The position numbers and the translations under genes were made by a program. Of a stretch of 64,000 bases of DNA, positions 60,271-64,000 are shown one piece after another (within the stretch, counting starts at the first letter, position 1; the number at the start of each line of letters is the position of its first letter). Source of the DNA: Pseudonocardiaceae bacterium YIM PH 21723 (GTDB taxonomy: Bacteria; Actinomycetota; Actinomycetes; Mycobacteriales; Pseudonocardiaceae). Under the pieces are notes generated by a model. It was not told the origin of the DNA, searched no databases, and saw only the letters and a program-made list of their open reading frames with translations. The DNA is taken from NCBI GenBank assembly GCA_003600225.1, contig QZFT01000019.1:62001-126000 (forward strand), written 5' to 3'.

Positions 60271-61598
60271 CCCTGATCCGTAACGTCCGTCCCTACGGTG
60301 AGGGCGCTCCGGTCGACGTCCGCATCGAGGACGGCCGCATCGCGGAGATCGGTCACAGTCTGACCGTTCCCGAAGGCGCGGAGATCATCGAGGGCAACGG
60401 CGACGTCCTGCTGCCCGGCTTCGTCGACCTGCACACCCACCTGCGGGAACCGGGCCGCGAGGACACCGAGACCATCGCCACCGGCTCGGCGGCCGCCGCG
60501 CTCGGTGGCTACACCGCGGTCTTCGCCATGGCCAACACCGATCCTGTGGCCGACAATGCTGTCATCGTCGAGCACGTCTGGCGGCGCGGCCAGGAGGCCG
60601 GCCTGGTGGACGTGCACCCGGTGGGCGCGGTCACCGTCGGCCTCCAGGGCGAGAAGCTCGCCGAACTGGGCGGTATGGCGGGCAGCGCGGCCGGCGTGCG
60701 GGTCTTCTCCGACGACGGCCTCTGCGTGCACGACCCGCTGATCATGCGCCGGGCGCTGGAGTACACCAAGGCCCTCGGCGCCGTGGTCGCCCAGCACGCC
60801 GAGGAGCCCCGGCTCACCGTCGGCGCGCAGGCGCACGAGGGCGCGATGGCCGCCAAGCTGGGGCTCACCGGCTGGCCCGCCCCGGCCGAGGAGTCGATCA
60901 TCGCCCGGGACTGCCTGCTCGCCCAGCACGTGGGCGGCCGGCTGCACATCTGCCACGTGTCCACCGCGGGCAGCGCGGACGTACTGCGCTGGGCGAAGAA
61001 CCGCACCCCCGACCTGGCCGCCAAGGCGGGCGAGGCGATCATCTCCGCCGAGGTGTGCCCGCACCACCTGCTGCTGACCGACGACCGGCTCGCCGACTAC
61101 GACCCGGTCAACAAGGTCAACCCGCCGCTGCGCACCGAGTCCGACGCCCACGCGCTGCGCCGGGCACTCGCGGACGGCACCATCGACTGCGTGGCCACCG
61201 ACCACGCGCCGCACGCCGTGCAGGACAAGGACTGTGAATGGTCCGCCGCCCGCCCCGGCATGCTCGGCCTGCAGACCGCGCTGTCCATCGTGGTGGAGAC
61301 CATGGTGCGCCCCGGGCTGCTCGACTGGCGCGGCGTCGCCCGGGTGATGAGCGAACGCCCCGCGCAGATCGCCGGCCTGGCCGACCACGGCCGCCCTCTC
61401 GCCGCGGGCAAACCGGCCAACCTGGTCCTCGTCGACGCCGACGCCGAGTGGACCGTGCGCGGAGCCGAATTCGCCAGCATCGCCGCCAACACGCCGTACG
61501 AGGGCATGCGCCTGCCGGGAAAGGTCACCACGACCATCCTGCGCGGACGCGTCACCGCCAAGGACGGCGTCGCCACCGAAGTGAAGGTATCCGCATGA
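60267..61598 (+). CDS. pyrC: Dihydroorotase (class I)
   Basis: 443 residues from ATG 60267. Metal site residues: the HTH in [28 protein letters not shown] and TDHAPHA. In place of the carboxylated Lys of class II enzymes it has the acidic segment VFSDDG, as in Aquifex/Bacillus class I dihydroorotases that often need ATCase for full activity. It closes carbamoyl-aspartate to dihydroorotate. It overlaps its neighbours. Confidence 0.96.
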   Translation: MTLIRNVRPYGEGAPVDVRIEDGRIAEIGHSLTVPEGAEIIEGNGDVLLPGFVDLHTHLREPGREDTETIATGSAAAALGGYTAVFAMANTDPVADNAVIVEHVWRRGQEAGLVDVHPVGAVTVGLQGEKLAELGGMAGSAAGVRVFSDDGLCVHDPLIMRRALEYTKALGAVVAQHAEEPRLTVGAQAHEGAMAAKLGLTGWPAPAEESIIARDCLLAQHVGGRLHICHVSTAGSADVLRWAKNRTPDLAAKAGEAIISAEVCPHHLLLTDDRLADYDPVNKVNPPLRTESDAHALRRALADGTIDCVATDHAPHAVQDKDCEWSAARPGMLGLQTALSIVVETMVRPGLLDWRGVARVMSERPAQIAGLADHGRPLAAGKPANLVLVDADAEWTVRGAEFASIAANTPYEGMRLPGKVTTTILRGRVTAKDGVATEVKVSA

Positions 61599-62095
61599 GG
61601 ATCATCCTGACCCTGATCGTTCTGGCGATCTTCATCATCTTCCTGCTGAGCATGCTGCGTGGCTGGCGCCAGCGGCAGCGCAGGCAGGAGAAGGTCCTCG
61701 CCCCGTTCCCGGTCCCGCCGGCCGCGATCGGCGAGCCGGAACTGCTGCCCGAACTCACCGGCATGTACTTCGGTACGACCTTCGCGGGCAACTGGCAGGA
61801 CCGGATCGCCGTCGGCGACATCGGCCACCGCGCCGAGGCCACGCTGCACGCCACCAGCCAGGGCGTGCTGGTCGACCGCGTCGGCTCGAGTCCCCTGTGG
61901 ATTCCGGCCGCGCTCATCAAGGACTCCCGGGTCAGCCCGGGCCTGGCCAACAAGGTGATCCCCGGCAAGGGGCTCCTCGTGATCACCTGGCAACACGGTG
62001 ACCAGCTGCTCGACACCGGATTCCGTGGCGATGACGGAGACGTCTACGAGCAGTGGGTCACCACCACTCGCAACTTGAAAGGACTGAAGAAATGA
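61595..62095 (+). CDS. Membrane-anchored PH-like protein of the pyr operon
   Basis: 166 residues from ATG 61595 (ATGA overlap with pyrC). One N-terminal membrane helix ([19 protein letters not shown]), a basic stretch, then a 125-residue domain ([18 protein letters not shown]...[39 protein letters not shown]) resembling the PH-like domain of the mycobacterial Rv1382 position homologue. Its place between pyrC and carA is conserved in actinobacteria, but the role is unknown. Confidence 0.85.
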   Translation: MRIILTLIVLAIFIIFLLSMLRGWRQRQRRQEKVLAPFPVPPAAIGEPELLPELTGMYFGTTFAGNWQDRIAVGDIGHRAEATLHATSQGVLVDRVGSSPLWIPAALIKDSRVSPGLANKVIPGKGLLVITWQHGDQLLDTGFRGDDGDVYEQWVTTTRNLKGLKK

Positions 62096-63209
62096 CGGAA
62101 CCCGCTGTTCTCGTCCTGGAGGACGGGCGGGCCTTCCGCGGCACCGCGTACGGCGCCGTCGGTCGCTCGCTGGGCGAGGTGGTGTTCTCCACCGGCATGA
62201 CCGGCTACCAGGAGACGCTCACCGACCCCTCCTACCACCGGCAGATCGTGGTGCAGACCGCGCCGCAGATCGGCAACACCGGCTGGAACACCGAGGACGA
62301 CGAGTCCGACCGCATCTGGGTCGCCGGCTACGTCGTGCGGGACCCCGCACGCACCCCGTCCAACTGGCGCTCCACCACCACCCTCGACGCCGAGCTGACC
62401 AAGCAGGGGATCGTCGGCATCGCCGGCGTGGACACCCGCAGCCTCACCCGGCACATCAGGGAGCAGGGCGCCATGCGCGCCGGCGTCTTCTCCGGTGTCG
62501 CGCTGGGCGAGCTGGACCACCTGGTCAACGAGGTGCGCAACAGCCCGAAGATGGCCGGCGCCGACCTCTACGGCGAGGTCACCACCGAGAAGGCCTACGT
62601 GGTTCCGGCCGTCGGTGAGAAGCGGTTCACCGTCGCCGCCCTGGATCTGGGGATCAAGGCCAACACGCCGCGGATGATGGCCGCCCGGGGCATCGAGGTG
62701 CACGTGCTGCCCTCCACCTCGACCTTCGCGGACATCCAGGCGATCAACCCGGACGGCGTGTTCCTGTCCAACGGTCCCGGTGACCCGTCGACCGCCGACG
62801 GTCCGGTGGAGCTGGCCCGGAAGGTCCTCGCGGCGAAGATCCCGTTCTTCGGGATCTGTTTCGGCAACCAGATCCTGGGCCGCGCGCTGGGCCGGGGGAC
62901 GTACAAGATGCAGTACGGACACCGGGGGATCAACATCCCGGTGATCGACGTGCGCGACGGCACGGTGGCGATCACCGCGCAGAACCACGGGTTCGCGGTC
63001 GAGGGGGAGCCGGGGGAGCTGTTCGACACCCCGTTCGGCCAGGCGCAGGTCTCGCATTACTGCCCCAACGACAATACCGTCGAAGGCCTGCGGCTGCTGG
63101 ACGGCCCGGCGTTCTCGGTGCAGTACCACCCCGAGGCCGCGGCGGGCCCGCACGACGCCGCGAACCTGTTCGACGAGTTCGTAGCCCTGATGGAAGGCAA
63201 GGCAGCCTG

Positions 63210-63210
<1 letters not shown>
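62092..63210 (+). CDS. carA: Carbamoyl-phosphate synthase small subunit
   Basis: 372 residues from ATG 62092. The N-terminal domain reads [34 protein letters not shown]; the glutamine amidotransferase domain has nucleophile Cys in [16 protein letters not shown] and the His-Glu pair in [10 protein letters not shown]. It releases ammonia from glutamine for CarB. It shares one base with carB (TGATG). Confidence 0.97.

Positions 63211-64000
<790 letters not shown>

Overview
The window is high-GC actinobacterial DNA. Gene order (aspS, alaS-ruvX-mltG-aroE, aroC-K-B-Q, pepP-efp-nusB, bldD, pyrR-pyrB-pyrC-carA-carB), a DasR-type PTS locus, BldD, many GTG starts and frequent ATGA/GTGA overlaps all fit a Pseudonocardiales-like filamentous actinomycete. 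The genus cannot be fixed from the sequence alone. I saw no rRNA, tRNA, CRISPR array, transposase or integrase.

Layout. 0-1.8 kb: end of an operon with a heme-oxygenase-like diiron oxidase, a Rieske ferredoxin and a DsbA-fold protein. 1.8-9.8 kb: secreted cyclophilin, aspS, a CPBP protease/MerR pair, a DUF389 protein, an APH-fold protein and an SGNH hydrolase. 9.9-13.7 kb: three tandem paralogous GNAT-like proteins of unknown function followed by a class V aminotransferase. 14-22.7 kb: small secreted protein, carbonic anhydrase plus SulP transporter, a large GT-C-like membrane protein, rarA, a GNAT and a two-component system. 22.7-26 kb: leftward operon with an iron box, an N-acyltransferase and an N-hydroxylase of siderophore type, followed by an FG-GAP protein and a hypothetical. 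26.2-31.6 kb: DUF948, DUF6167, alaS, ruvX, mltG. 31.6-33.1 kb: a disturbed junction with a low-GC secreted protein gene, decayed 5' fragments of aroE and a second 3' half of mltG. 33-40 kb: aroE, HAD phosphatase, VanX-like dipeptidase, a cobalamin riboswitch with btuFCD-like genes, a secreted hydrolase and a methyltransferase. 40.3-43.7 kb: split GlcNAc-type PTS with HPr and a DasR-like regulator around two dre-like operators. 43.8-48.2 kb: prepilin peptidase and the shikimate operon. 48.2-57.8 kb: TetR/MFS efflux pair, a lipoprotein, membrane proteins, a MocR/YczE pair, pepP-efp-nusB and a CBS protein. 57.8-64 kb: bldD and the pyrimidine operon with a PyrR-binding leader; carB runs off the end.

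The most unusual structures are the mltG-aroE duplication scar, a set of long near-perfect hairpins at gene borders (three share one sequence family with a compensatory change), the tandem GNAT-like triplet and the oxidase-Rieske-DsbA operon. Regulation is readable at several loci: cobalamin riboswitch, IdeR/DmdR-type iron box, dre sites, three TetR-type operators and a PyrR RNA site. All functional assignments rest on motif reading and known families; no database search was possible.
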